Shown: in pieces, positions 1-10,296 of the stretch | Position numbering within the stretch: the stretch's first letter is position 1 | Layout: the number at the start of each line of letters is the position of its first letter | From: Metaphire vulgaris | Taxonomy: Eukaryota > Annelida > Clitellata > Crassiclitellata > Megascolecidae | Length of the DNA: 64,000 nucleotides | Assembly (NCBI GenBank): GCA_018105865.1 | Contig: CM030832.1 | Coordinates: forward strand, 27,974,086-28,038,085 | Direction of reading: 5' to 3' | Position numbers and translations under genes: made by a program | The notes under the pieces: generated by a model | The model's database searches: none | Told to the model about the DNA's origin: nothing | What the model saw: the letters and a program-made list of their open reading frames with translations, nothing else

Positions 1-210
1 AACCTCCATTGGCTGCCAAAAATATTTTAATGAGTTTTTATGTATTCTTTAGAATGTAACTGTTTAAAAGGCGACGACCATTTTTTTTTGCTTGTGAGGA
101 AAAAATAGAGGAGATAACCTTTTTTGCTTGTCAAGATTGTTCCGAAGTTGACCGCGGTCAAAACCGAAAAACACCAATCCCCCTTTCCGGAAATCCTGGC
201 TACGCCATTG
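1..210. mobile_element. hAT-like MITE, 5'-truncated by window edge
   Basis: The right end reads CCTGGCTACGCCATTG, matching the GGCTACGCCACTG terminus of the copies at 962-1277 and 32188-35069. The interior (CCATTGGCTGCCAAA near the start, two TTTTTTGCTTGT modules, a CCGGAAATCCTGG end) is collinear with those copies. The left end is outside the window. Confidence 0.75.
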
Positions 211-300
211 TCAAACGGTTAAACTCCTGGAACACTAAAAAAGAAACACCAAACGAAATATATCTGTACATGCTGAACGTTTTATTTCTTTGACTTACAG

Positions 301-882
301 TCCTTCGAGACGAAAGAAATCTTCATGTTGCTAGAGACTATAGAAGACCTCAGATAGAGAGAAATTACCCCTATGGCGGAGACACAGGAAGCCCTCAGAT
401 GGAAAGACATGTCCAGTATACTGGAGACGCTGGAAGCCCTCAGATGGAAAGAAATGTCCAGTATACTGGAGACGCTGGAAGCCCTCAGATGGAAAGACAT
501 GTCCAGTATACTGGAGACGCTGGAAACCCTCAGATGGAAAGACATGTCCAGTATACTGGAGACGCTGGAAGCCCTCAGATGGAAAGACATGTCCAGTATA
601 CGGGAGACGCTGGAAGCCCTCAGATGGAAAGACATGTCCAGTATACTGGAGACGCTGGAAGCCCTCAGATGGAAAGACATGCCTACGATGCACGCCGCCG
701 TGTTATGGGAGACAAAAATAGCCCTCAGATGGAGAAGAAGGGCCTTGATCCTGGAGACCATTTAAGACCTCAGATGGAAAAACGTGTCTATGCTGGAGAC
801 AGACGTAGGCCACAGATAGAAAGGAATGTCCCTGCTCCCAAAGACGATGAAGAACCTCAGATGCAGAGCGTCCGCAGCAATG
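301..882 (+). CDS. Internal coding exon of 15-residue tandem repeats (product unknown)
   Basis: I do not recognise the protein. A good acceptor (TTTCTTTGACTTACAG) precedes base 301 and a good donor (AATG/GTAAGG) follows base 882. Between them the phase-1 frame is open throughout: 582 nt, so the exon is symmetric (1-1) and can be skipped or duplicated without a frameshift. It encodes a 15-residue unit, GSPQMERHVQYTGDA. Seven PQMER cores stand exactly 45 bp apart from 399 to 669 and are almost identical. Diverged units lie on both sides (RRPQIERNYPYGGDT before; NSPQMEKKGLDPGDH and RRPQIERNVPAPKDD after). This is what recent expansion of the array centre inside an older repeat exon would produce. 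The product would be hydrophilic, charged and probably disordered. Because the unit is a multiple of three, other frames and the opposite strand are also open; the splice sites and the diverged flanking units favour this frame. The other exons were not found. Confidence 0.6.
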
Positions 883-961
883 GTAAGGCAGACTTTACTG
901 GGAATTTTTGAGTAGCGTCACAACAAGATTCGAATTACAGCATCACTAGAATACTATCACA

Positions 962-1277
962 CAGTGGCGTAGCCGAGGAGGTTTGGGGGTTAAAACCCCC
1001 ATTGGCTGCCAAAGAAATTTAAAATTATTTCTATGCATTTTTCATTTTGGAACGCCATTTTGGGGGTCAACCCCCTTTGACTACATGGCTATAAAATAAA
1101 ATGTAACACGGTGTAAGAGGTGACGACCTTTTTTGCTTGTCAGCACCTGGAAGAGAAAAAATAGAAGAAGGAAAGATGAGGAGATGACCATTTTTTGCTT
1201 GTCAAGATTTTTTCGAAGTTGGTCACGGTCAAAACCAAAAACCAAACCCCCTTCCGCAGATCTTGGCAACGCCACTG
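962..1277. mobile_element. hAT-like MITE, complete (CAGTGGCGTAGC family)
   Basis: Termini are CAGTGGCGTAGCC and GGCAACGCCACTG. Flanks are ctatcaca and ctatcact, a 7/8 match as an 8-bp target-site duplication, which is the hAT signature. Two TTTTTTGCTTGTC modules lie inside. No coding capacity. Confidence 0.85.
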
Positions 1278-2272
1278 CTATCACTCGTATACTTCTTCTT
1301 CTACAGCCATTCGCACTCTCAGTGGAGAATAGGCATAGGCCACCAACAAGATCCTTCCATTTCACTCAATCTGCTGCCAGGTGTTTTAGTTCACTCCAGG
1401 TGTATCCATTTTCTTAATGCTCTTTTTCTAATGAACTTTTCCATGTGTTTTGCGGTCTTCCTCCTTTTCTTTTCCCTTGGCAGCTCCATGTCAGCATTTG
1501 TCTTGTGATGCTTTCAGTGATGCTTTTTGAAATTTTTAACAGTTTAACGTGTTTTAAAATTGCGAATTTGCTGGGAAAACGAAATTCGCAAGAAGGCTAA
1601 CCTGCCTGTTGCAAGAACAATAAATTCGCAAAGTTGAAGCAAATTCATAATTTTAAAACACATTAAATTTTTAAAAATTTCCAGGAGAAATTAGGACACG
1701 GCCGTTTTTCTGACCAGGTTTGCGCCACTGGGTGTCCGCAAAGTGCTCTATATACTCATCACTTCCGTTAAACTCGCCGTGGTTTTATTATTGAGGGGGG
1801 ACCGCGCCGTGGAACCACCAGGTGCCACTTGGTGGCTCTCCTAAATAGAAGTGACCAGCAAGCCGGTCATCACTTAGGCGTCGATAAATTGACAGTTGCG
1901 TTAAGCTGCGAAGGTAGAACGTGGGTCTGGAAAAAGTAATGACAATTTATCGTGGCGTTGGCCAAATACGTCGCTGCTTTCCTAGTATCCGTGGATCAGC
2001 ACCGGACCCTACGCTCGTTCGAGTACGGGAATAACTTTTAAAATTCTAATTATATGTTCCAGCAAGCTAAGTAGGTAAGTAAGTAAGACAAAATTTCTAT
2101 AGCGCTGCCCAAAGGCTTGGCACAGTGTACCAGCTTACAGTATTCACGAGCGCTCAATTTGGGTGAAATCCATAGTCCGTAATCCGTAATCCGAAGTCCG
2201 TGGTGGTTAAGGTTGTAGATCCAGGTAGGCAGGTATAGTCGCAGCTACAAATACATTATTACGTTACAAGAC

Positions 2273-2276
<4 letters not shown>
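1278..2276. other. No gene seen; AT-rich spacer
   Basis: Short ORFs here have no splice-site support or recognisable product. A (GTAA)n-like run followed by ATTTCTATAGCGCTGCCC near 2070-2115 resembles the tail of a degraded LINE or SINE in minus orientation. Confidence 0.5.

Positions 2277-2315
<39 letters not shown>
2277..2315. repeat. (AT)n microsatellite
   Basis: Uninterrupted AT dinucleotides. Confidence 0.95.
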
Positions 2316-2317
<2 letters not shown>

Positions 2318-2949
2318 CTACAAATACATTATTTTAATTTTTGTTGTGCATTCAAAATGTTAGAAATGTCTGCGGACGAAATTGTCGAATATCTGATTGA
2401 ACTGGCAAGAGAGAAGAAACAAGAAGACTAAAAGAAAGGCAAGTCACATTACCAACATACAAAAATATCCGCAAACCTTTCACAAAATGCATTCACGGCT
2501 GTTCTGTCTGTCAACGGCTTGCTGAAAGGAAAAGCTGTCGCAGGATCGCCGCGGGGTAACCGGGGTTCCGGAATAGAGGGGGGCCAAGGCTTCTGGAGAC
2601 CAAGATTTCCAGTTCTGACTATAGGGTGTTTGGCGGGGCGTCGTGACTTCGCAAATACAACGGGTAGGTACAAGGGCGTAAACCTGGCGTCAACTTTTGG
2701 GGTGGGGGAGATAAAATCGTCTATAAAGTCAGGTCAGACCCCTTTTCGTCTCCCAAAAAGTCTTGGCAAAAAGGTCATCCTTATATTTTTCCCTGTGCAA
2801 ATATCCAGACAAGCAAAAATAGAAAATCATCCGAAATGAGTGAACGACGCTGTCGGTTTTAGTCCTGGCATCTACATCATGGGGGTGTGACGATATAAAT
2901 TATAAATTAGGCACAAAAAAACATTGGGGGGATAATTGATACTCTGTCC
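2316..2949. other. No gene seen
   Basis: A 24-codon ORF from 2357 (MLEMSADEIVEYLIELAREK and on) has normal-looking composition but no splice sites I trust. The 106-codon ORF near 2519 is compositionally odd and unsupported. Confidence 0.4.
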
Positions 2950-3123
2950 CCATCCTACTAATCATTTCCTCCATAGCTGCAACGTCCCACCCACTCGCCC
3001 TTTTGATTAAATGACTCCACCTTTGGCGTGAATTAAGACCCTATAGGAATAAGGAGCTAATTCGGTGCTTCTTTTGAAAGCTCTATAGAAGTTAACGAGA
3101 TTTTACTTACTAACTTACTTAAT
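2950..3123 (+). mobile_element. LINE 3' end fragment, TTAC-tailed family
   Basis: Contains the diagnostic string TTAACGAGATTTTACTTACT, preceded by a segment with CCCACTCGCCCTTTTGATTA and CACCTTTGGCG. The same arrangement ends the longer LINE copies near 22.9 kb (+), 47.1 kb (-) and 50.6 kb (-). 5'-truncated, as usual for LINEs. Confidence 0.7.
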
Positions 3124-3390
3124 CATTGGGGGACCGTCCCCCGTGTTTTACGCTCTTGGGTAGGTCTCTTGTGGCCGTGCGTTGCCCCAGTCGGAACGAA
3201 CGGGGCAATATGAGATTAAAATCTTGATATTTGGACCATATTTTCATGATATATGACGTCATAATGGCAGTCCATAATATCCATAATTGATAAAATATTT
3301 TCAGAGAGAGACGGAGAGAGAGGGGGTGAGTTTCAGCAGACCAATTCCAATAAAATAAGAACTCGGTTGTTGAGTTAGTAGATGACTAAC

Positions 3391-3539
3391 AGAGGCGTAG
3401 CCAGGAAATTGATTTGGGCGGTATAATGCGATTTGAAGGGGGTATAAATCTTTAAAACACATTAAAAACTTTAAGGTAGCCTGATTTGGGGGGCATAAAT
3501 ACCGATATTCCGATATACCCTTCATCGCTACGCCCCTAA
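3391..3539. mobile_element. hAT-like MITE, 149 bp
   Basis: The ends (AGAGGCGTAGCCAGG, CGCTACGCCCCTAA) are diverged family termini. The perfect 8-bp duplication TGACTAAC flanks both sides. No TGCTTGTC module in this short copy. Confidence 0.8.
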
Positions 3540-3580
3540 TGACTAACAGTTTGTGTTACAGTGCAGAATATTCAGTGATT

Positions 3581-3857
3581 CAGTGACGTAGCGAGGGGAC
3601 AGAGGGGCGAAGCGCTCCAGGCGGAACTTGCCCTGGGGCGGCATTTTCAAGATTTCCTAATTTTTTTAATGAATATTTTTTGCTTGTCATACTTTTTTAG
3701 TTTTTTAGACTTGATAACGTTTTTTTTTTGCTTGTCAGACTTTTTTAAAGACTTGATTGGTAAGGTTTTTTCCAGAAAATTTTGAAAATTTTCCGCCGCG
3801 AAAAGGCGGCACTTTTTATTTTCGCCCCAGGAGGCACTTTGCCTAGCTACGCCACTG
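3581..3857. mobile_element. hAT-like MITE with two T-run modules
   Basis: Termini CAGTGACGTAGCG and CTAGCTACGCCACTG. The interior carries two TTTTTTTGCTTGTCA modules and a GGGGCG/CGCCCC inner inverted arm. No convincing target-site duplication remains. Confidence 0.7.
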
Positions 3858-4209
3858 AGAAGATTTCTCAAGTTGCAAACTAAACTCAGCCGAAACTATG
3901 GCCTAGAATTGACAAGAAATTTATTTCTCCTATTTCAATCATTTCAGGAAGAAATGGCGAGTGGTGAGCTGCTGTAGAACGGATTGAAAGAAAATTTCAA
4001 CTTTTACCAACAAAAGCTTAGACATTTTTTTCTTTTTATTTGAAACAACATAGTTCAACTCTATAGCATAGACGAGTTTAGAAAACAAGTGAAGTCATTA
4101 TCTTCAATTCATGTTTTAAAATGTTGTAGGGTATGACACTAATAGAGTAGGCCTACAGAAGACGATTATTCTTTTTTAGACTTTTTAGACTTTTTTTAGA
4201 CTTCTATTT

Positions 4210-4213
<4 letters not shown>

Positions 4214-4268
<55 letters not shown>
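4214..4268. repeat. (AT)n microsatellite
   Basis: About 55 bp of AT dinucleotides. Confidence 0.95.
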
Positions 4269-4270
<2 letters not shown>

Positions 4271-4435
4271 AGAGACTGATGTAGCGTTCTAATATAACGA
4301 GGGACGTCACGTTGGTCATGTTGTTCGTGCACTTTTAATCGGTATTAGTTTTGGAATCAGTTTAAATTATTTAATCGATATTTGCAACGGATATTTTTAT
4401 ATTTTATTAGAATTTTAAAACTCATACTATAATTG

Positions 4436-4512
4436 AGTGGCGCTGTGGAGCAGTGGAAGAATTCCTGCCATGCAATCGCAGGGCCGTTGGTTCGAATCTG
4501 ACCCTACTAACA
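4436..4512 (+). mobile_element. tRNA-like SINE head
   Basis: An A-box-like TGGAGCAGTGG and a B-box-like GGTTCGAATCT stand at roughly tRNA spacing in a segment of about 75 bp. I could not fold a clean cloverleaf with paired acceptor arms, so a tRNA-derived SINE fits better than a working tRNA gene. Confidence 0.5.
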
Positions 4513-4530
4513 GCATATAGGCCTATAATT

Positions 4531-5140
4531 CAGGGGTGCCAAACATACAGCCCGCGGGCCGGATACGGCCCCCGAAATCTTTTCATCCGGCCCGTTTGTT
4601 TGTGACTCAATACAAGAAAGATACGTTATGTTTAAAGCTAAGTTACTTTATTTAATTAAGACGTGTTCAAAAAGTGCATGTATAAAATTGGAAATTGCAT
4701 AGGCCTATATGAAACTCAATTTTTCTGCATGCGATAGAAATTAAATTAAATATATTGAAACAATTTTGTATATACTGTTTGTATAATAGGTCTGCTGTAG
4801 TGCGTGTTGATGTTATGTGCAGTGGCGATGACTATGTAGGCATCTTTGTCAAATCCGGTTCCAAAGTCCCAAATGAGCAAAAAAAAAAAAAATGAGTTTG
4901 AGCCTTTTATGACCTGAAGAAAATACGGTCGACTTCTATGGTTACGAAGAAACCCTAACCCTAACCTAGGTTAACGTTTACCCCTCTTTGGGGCCCCCTT
5001 GGGGCCGGGGGCAGTCAACAAAGTGCCCCCGCCCCCACGTTACGCCACTGCCTACAAATCCGGTCCTCGACAGTCCCAAATGTGGCCCGCCATATGAAAT
5101 GAGTTTGACATTTTATGACCGAAGAAAATACGCGACTGTG
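4531..5140. mobile_element. hAT-like fragment plus diverged direct repeat and MITE end
   Basis: Begins CAGGGGTGCCAAAC followed by a GC-rich CCGCGGGCCGG stretch, typical of hAT/Charlie-type ends. Two diverged copies of about 85 bp (containing AAATCCGGT, CAGTCCCAAATG and GAAGAAAATACG) lie at about 4850 and 5054. Between them is a CAGTGGCG-family right end (ACGTTACGCCACTG at 5036-5049). Confidence 0.5.
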
Positions 5141-5217
5141 CTCGAAGAACTCCTTGTAGACATCGTTTATTTGTTGGCTTGTCGGAGACTGTTACCAGAA
5201 AATGTCGATCCGATACA

Positions 5218-5406
5218 GGCCCGTAGGAAGTGCGGGTGCAGGGGACCCCTGAAAAATTGGGGGTGCAATGCACTCCCTGGAATATGAGGCTGTTTTTGCT
5301 TATGAAGATTTTTGAAAAGAAGATAAAGGATAAAGGAAGGGTGATGACCTTTATTACTTGTCAGGTTTTTTATGATAAATGATGATTTTTTTAGCTACGC
5401 CCCTGA
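5218..5406. mobile_element. Degraded MITE fragment
   Basis: Contains GATGACCTTTATTACTTGTCAGG, a mutated copy of the T-run module, and ends AGCTACGCCCCTG. The left end is not clear. Confidence 0.45.
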
Positions 5407-5944
5407 AAAATGCACCTTCTGCTAAAAATTCGTTCCGACGTGCCTGTTTCAATGTGCCCCATATTCGCAACCCTGGATAAGCCACTACTGGGGATATATA
5501 GGCCTAATATACTCTATATCGTGTCATTTCTAATTTGCATCTGCAGGCCAGTTCATCAGCTAATGGATTGTTTGGCGGTCCTAAAGTCTATAGAAGAACT
5601 TATTAGGCCTGTCCTGCATTGATAATCCAGTAGAAACTCCAATATAGCCTATGATGTAGACATCTTAGATTAGAACTAGCTAGATTTCTCAAAGGTGTCA
5701 ATTGATCCAACGGTATCTAGGCCTACTAGGCCTACTATCAAGCAGAGACATAACGTGGGCTCAGTGGCGGAGTGTGTGCTGCCAGCGCTCTGGGCAAAGC
5801 AGGCGTCGTGTCCCTACATCGATAATCTTGTGACTTATTGTGAAAAGTACGCAGTGCACATCGAATGGGTCAAAAAGTCAACAGAAGGTTCCTCGTATCG
5901 TACTCCTTACATTGCAATAGGGAAATTCCGACGAAGTAGCTTTA
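5407..5944. other. No gene seen; several TAGGCCTA palindromes
   Basis: A 90-codon ORF at 5695-5967 runs directly into reverse-transcriptase-like sequence, so it may be the eroded upstream part of the adjacent LINE. Confidence 0.35.
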
Positions 5945-7024
5945 TTTCTACCCAAATTCTACGCTGACGATACACAGTTATTCATTGCCTTTGATCAGGG
6001 ACGTCGTTTGAGAGAAAATTTTAGGGGAAAAATTTTGGCGAATTTTGTTTTTAAAATCACTGTGTTCTCCATTGTTTTTATAATTTTATTACAATCAACT
6101 AGAAAGATGCTCGCTTCGCTCGCGCTCGCTTCGCTCGCAGTGCAGGATAATACTAATCCAATACCTATACCTAATACCCAATCATTGAATTCATGCTGAA
6201 CAACATTTCAATGATCGCCACCTAGCCAAGCTCAGCGCCACTTAATAATTAGGCCTATGTACGTTAAAATCACGCAACTGTGGCCATGTGTGACGCTGTA
6301 CACGTATTTTTTGTGTACGCACAACTACCTGAGGCTGCGAACAATTGTTACCAATAGCAACGTCGTCTTCGAACATCGTCCACCAACGCATCTTGACGTA
6401 AGGACTAAACGGTCTAAGCCGTCTACCAATAGTCAACGCTCGCCCACGAACGCATCGCGACGTAAGGACTAAACGGTCTAAACCGTCTACCAATAGTCAA
6501 CGCTCGCCCACCAACGCATCGCGACGTAAGGACTAAACGGTCTAAACCGTCTAGCAATAGTCAACCAATCAGAACGCTTGAAGGTAACAGACATACAGAT
6601 AACGATTTTAATATGATAGATGTTACTCTAAAATGTATGCCTATCCGTTTGTCTAGAAAACCTTCAATCTTGGATGTTTAGGCTGTTTGGCGATAAGCTT
6701 GCATCAAATCCTTCAAAAACTGAGCTTTTAGGCCTACTTATTGGCACATCATTCAATTTAAGTAGGCTAATTTTGAAGACCTAAGACATACATTCTTTTA
6801 AATTTGGCAACACTTCAATTAATCAAAGTCAGTTTGTCAGCAAAATAGGTGTAGGCTTAATATTCGATAAGAATGTGTTCTTTAATTATTAGGCCTATAT
6901 AGCCTAAATAAGGTCAGCAGAGCTGCACATTTGAAAATCAGAGATAGGCCTATTCTACGAATTCGTGTTCTTGTGCCCAACTATTCTCTGATTCCTCTTG
7001 CCAATGTCCCTGTTAACAGTAGAC
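5945..7024 (+). pseudogene. LINE reverse transcriptase, left half, broken
   Basis: The reverse-transcriptase catalytic region is visible as FYADDTQLFIAF at about 5957-5992. Downstream peptides in changing frames match the usual continuation: a WM...NPSKTELL segment near 6690-6750, GLIFDKNVFF near 6855-6885 and SRAAHLKIRD near 6915-6945. A CAGGGACGTCG end at about 5996 starts an inserted repeat that separates the YADD part from the rest. The copy has many frameshifts and is dead. It resumes at 8942 after the composite hAT inserted within it. Type is probably L2/CR1-like, inferred from motif order. Confidence 0.65.
6377..6563. repeat. 64-bp minisatellite, about 2.8 units
   Basis: The unit contains GACGTAAGGACTAAACGGTC and CCAATAGTCAACGCTCGCCC and repeats with few mismatches. 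It lies inside the repeat inserted into the LINE. Confidence 0.8.
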
Positions 7025-7610
7025 GTGATTAGTAGGGGTGGGTCGATTAATCGAAATCGAAATCGCGATTTTTGAAAAAATCGTAATCGTAATCGACACG
7101 ATTATTAAATAAATCGAAATAATCGATAATCGTCGAAAAAATAATCGAAATCGCGATTAATTTTCGATTATTCCCGTAAGTGATATTATACAATATTTCC
7201 GATTCAAAGAAAGATCAATTACCGTTGATTATAAGATTTTCATTGAAAATGGATTCAACAGCGTCTAAAGACAGGTACCATCTTTCTGGGTTTGACAGCA
7301 GCTTTCGATACGGTGTGTCAGGTGGGTTTAATGTACAAACTCTCGCTCGACTTGCCACCCTGGTTCTGTCAACTTGTGGAATTACTCATCTCTGACAGAC
7401 GGTTCTGAGTTCACTTGGGAGATGTCAGCTCCTGGAGACGTCGACGAAACGGTCTACCATAGGGTCCAGTTCTAGCCCCCACGTTATTCAATTTGTAGGC
7501 CTATAGGCCTACAAACGACTTAAATACCTGGTACCATCAGTAGGAAGTTTGGATACGCTGACGATATCGGTCTTGCCACCCAGGCTCGATCCTTTAAGGA
7601 GATTGAAGAC

Positions 7611-8726
7611 CAGGGTTATTTCTAGGATTGTGAATTGGGGTGGGGTGTCAGGGAAAATCTGGGGTGTGTTTATTTCTAGGATTGTAGGATTGTGAATTTG
7701 GGGGTGTCAGGGAAAATCTGGGAGTGTCGAAATTTGGAAGTCTCTACCGAAAAAGGCTGACAATTACAAAACCGTTATAGAGACTCACAAAAGTCTGACA
7801 AGCAAAAAGTCATCCGAGGATAAAGTTGTGGGGTCTATTTCTCCATTTGGGAGCAGGCCTCTTCAGAGGCTGAAGGAGGTCCAGGCCAGTTGGAATTCAG
7901 GCCTCTCTAGCCTTCCCAACAATTAAAATTTTGACAAGCGAAAAAGGTAATCACCAATTTTGAGGACCGCAGAATACCTTCCTAGCTTTCCCAAAATTCC
8001 AAAATTATCAACAAGCAAAAAGGTCATCACCAAATTTTGAGGCCCCTTCTAGTAGTAGCTATCTAGCTTTCTAGCTCTCCCAGAATTCTAGACAAGGAAA
8101 CAAAGGGAGGCCCCCAAAATGATGGAGGCCCGGGCCGAATGGCCATCCTAGCCCTCCTCAGAATGGGCCTGTTTGGGGTGTTCAGGGCTAATCACTCCTC
8201 TCCTTAGAGATCGACTCCACTGGATCCGTGTTCCACAGCGCATTGTCTACAAGCGCTGTTGGCTTACGTTTCGGGCTTTACACGATCCACTCTGTCCTGA
8301 TTATCTAACTGTGCTTTTAAGAAGATCGACTGTGATCGAGAGGAGATCGGTTCTTAGGTCCAGTCAGAGAGTGCAGTTGTTGGTCCCTCCCCCGTCCAAG
8401 ACCCCTAAGTTTGAGGAAAGATCATTCGCGCGGGGGAATCCCGCCCTGTGGGCTGTGGCACTCTCTTCCAGACAATGTGACTGGAGCAGTCTCAGCTGGA
8501 CTTTTCATTAGAAATTTGAAGACACATTTATTTAATATTGGATATGAACTGCGTTAAGCGCTCTTGTTGTAGGCCTTAGCCTTGTCTACTGCGCTATATA
8601 AATTGTCAATAAATAAATAAATAAATATGCATTCTGTATGCATATCATTGTCACATCACCAAATTTAAGGGGGTGTCGACCTCAAATAGGGGTGTTGGGG
8701 GTGTTAAGGGTGTAGAAATATCGCTG
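7611..8726. mobile_element. Nested hAT-like element (CAGGGTTATTTCTAGG family), 1116 bp
   Basis: Begins CAGGGTTATTTCTAGG and ends GAAATATCGCTG, with a perfect TTGAAGAC duplication on both sides. It carries reverse-complement T-run modules (CTGACAAGCAAAAA and variants) near 7797, 7930 and 8010, and a captured LINE 3' end. Confidence 0.85.
8173..8625 (+). pseudogene. LINE ORF2 C-terminal fragment inside the nested element
   Basis: Translation shows FRALHDPLCPDYLTVLLRRS, then VPPPSKTPKFEERSFARGNP, the usual end of a L2/CR1-type reverse-transcriptase ORF, frameshifted just after. The 3' end is GCGCTATATAAATTGTCAAT followed by (AAAT)n. The second composite copy preserves the same fragment with the continuing WNSLPDNV motif. 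Confidence 0.8.
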
Positions 8727-8941
8727 TTGAAGACCAACTGAACATCGATACACAGAGGATTGCCGAATACTGTAAAATATGGCGGGAAAGCCAGTTTCTA
8801 AAGGTACTGTGAAATAATCGAAATCGAAATCGCGATTATTTAAAAAACCGTAATCGAAATCGTAATCGTGAAAAATAATCGAAAATAATCGTAATCGTAA
8901 TCGGAAAAAATAATCGTAATCGACCCAGTTCTAGTGATTAG

Positions 8942-9600
8942 GCTATTGCAATTCCCTTTACAATATGGTAGGCCTATATAGCCAAATCTAATATGCAAAA
9001 GCTTCAAGGGATTCGGAATTCCATTACAAAAACTCGTAAGCATGATCATCTTAAACCTGTTCTTCTAAACTTACATTGGCTGCCCGTAGAACAAAGAACT
9101 GCATTCAAAACTGGAGTCTGGCCACCTCAACATTTAATAAATAATAATAATTATTCATTTTATAGCACCATTTTACACTCTAAATGTATCAGTTCTATGG
9201 TACTTCAAATCCATAAGCAAAAGACCGGGTCAATCCAAGAATCAGGCAGTGAGAAATGGATATATGGAGGATATGCTAATTTATTAAGAGACGGGTTTTT
9301 AGTCTAGCTCGGAAAATATTCAATTCTACGTAAGATCAAATCTATGCTGGCCTACAAACCATCCGAAACTTTGTCATTCAACAAGGTTTGCTGATTCATT
9401 GTTAACTGTTCCTAATGTAGAACAAACCCTGAAATTGGTAAGAGAGTTTTTTCTATTTATGGGCCAAAAATCTGGAACTCTCTTCATCTGGTTGTCAGAT
9501 CTTCTAATAAACGGAGTATCTTCAGATCTATAGGCGTAAAACACGTATCTTCCAATTAGCATTTCCTCCACAGTCTGTCTTGCTGTTTTCCACTTACTGA
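8942..9600 (+). pseudogene. LINE reverse transcriptase, right half, broken
   Basis: Continues the LINE interrupted by the composite hAT: GYCNSLYN at the insertion point, KTRKHDHLKPVLLNLHWLPV at about 9029-9088, then VFSIYGPKIWNSLHLVVRSS near 9450-9510, with several frameshifts. Non-functional. Confidence 0.75.
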
Positions 9601-9754
9601 TCCCTGGAATGGCCAACTTTCTATGGGTGGATTTGAAGTACCATCGATTGATACCCTTGTGTATTATAAATAGAAATAGTGCTATAGAAGTGCATAATTT
9701 ACTATTATTTCTGCCTTTATTTGTCAATGGTATGGCAGGCTACAGTTTATTATT

Positions 9755-9826
9755 CCTTGTTTTTTTCTTTTTTGCTTGCAATTTTCGCCCCTTCTGGCCC
9801 CCAGTTACCGTGAGTTACGCCACTGC
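9755..9826. mobile_element. MITE right-end fragment
   Basis: CTTTTTTGCTTGCAATTTTC followed by CCCCAGTTACCGTGAGTTACGCCACTG-type end: one module plus the family terminus. The left end is not recognisable. Confidence 0.55.
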
Positions 9827-9839
9827 GTGGGATCCCGTA

Positions 9840-10079
9840 TCCCCTCGATCATTTGAGCCCTTTAACTTAACCTCCCCCTATCTCGGCGCTGCTGCCAGGT
9901 GGCGCACAGCGCTTCAGGTGCTTCGATTCCCTTCGAATGATGGCGGCGCTTAGCTGACCACGTGGAAGAATTTTGTGAATTTTCCGATTAATTTAACGAC
10001 TTTAGGCAGTTTTTAACGGCGATTTTTACCAGAGCGCTACGTTTCATATCGGATTTTACGCCTTCGAAGCCACCGTCCA
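9840..10079 (+). promoter_or_regulatory. Candidate promoter and non-coding first exon of the PGC-1 gene
   Basis: GC-richer than its surroundings. Holds a YY1-type motif (ATGATGGCGGC at about 9937-9948) and an E-box CACGTG at 9959-9964, and ends in a strong donor (CCA/GTAAGT, intron from 10080). The next compatible acceptor on + is TATTTTTAG before 13820, just upstream of the PGC-1 start codon. The link is inferred from position and splice sites only; a cDNA would settle it. Confidence 0.4.
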
Positions 10080-10296
10080 GTAAGTAACCGGTACAGCAAG
10101 TACTGTTAAGTATTCGTGGCATTCTTGTTGCCACATGGCTGTTGCCGCATGCGTGTCACCGTTGCTGCAGTATGTATGCAAAGGGTTTTATTATGACATC
10201 TGGTCAGTTTAGTTATCCAGTTCCTAATCGCGTTTATTTTTGTGGTAAGAAAAGGAAGAAACTCAGATTGAAGGCGATTTTAAGACTGAATTGCCG

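Larger units (their letters stand above)
7033..8933 (+). mobile_element. Composite hAT-like element, copy 1 (1901 bp)
   Basis: Terminal repeats TAGGGGTGGGTCGATTA and TAATCGACCCAGTTCTA (diverged inverted repeats) are flanked by a perfect 8-bp duplication GTGATTAG. Each end has about 120 bp of arrays built on AATCG (AATCGAAATCGCGATT), which may be subterminal transposase-binding repeats. No transposase ORF, so non-autonomous. A nested element fills most of the middle. It interrupts a LINE between 7024 and 8942; the target sequence spells the reverse-transcriptase LGYCNSLYN region. Confidence 0.9.

Noticed and set aside
381..690. CRISPR-like regular array (also 46861-47100)
   Set aside because: Units are directly tandem with no unique spacers, the setting is eukaryotic, and these are minisatellites.
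282..761. Minus-strand and other-frame ORFs over the 45-bp array (159, 130 and 120 codons)
   Set aside because: A repeat unit divisible by three keeps several frames open. Only the + frame fits the splice sites and the diverged flanking units.
4436..4512. Functional tRNA gene
   Set aside because: A and B boxes are present but arms do not pair into a cloverleaf.
9374..9727. 117-codon minus ORF
   Set aside because: Antisense to the LINE fragment, which has recognisable reverse-transcriptase peptides on +.
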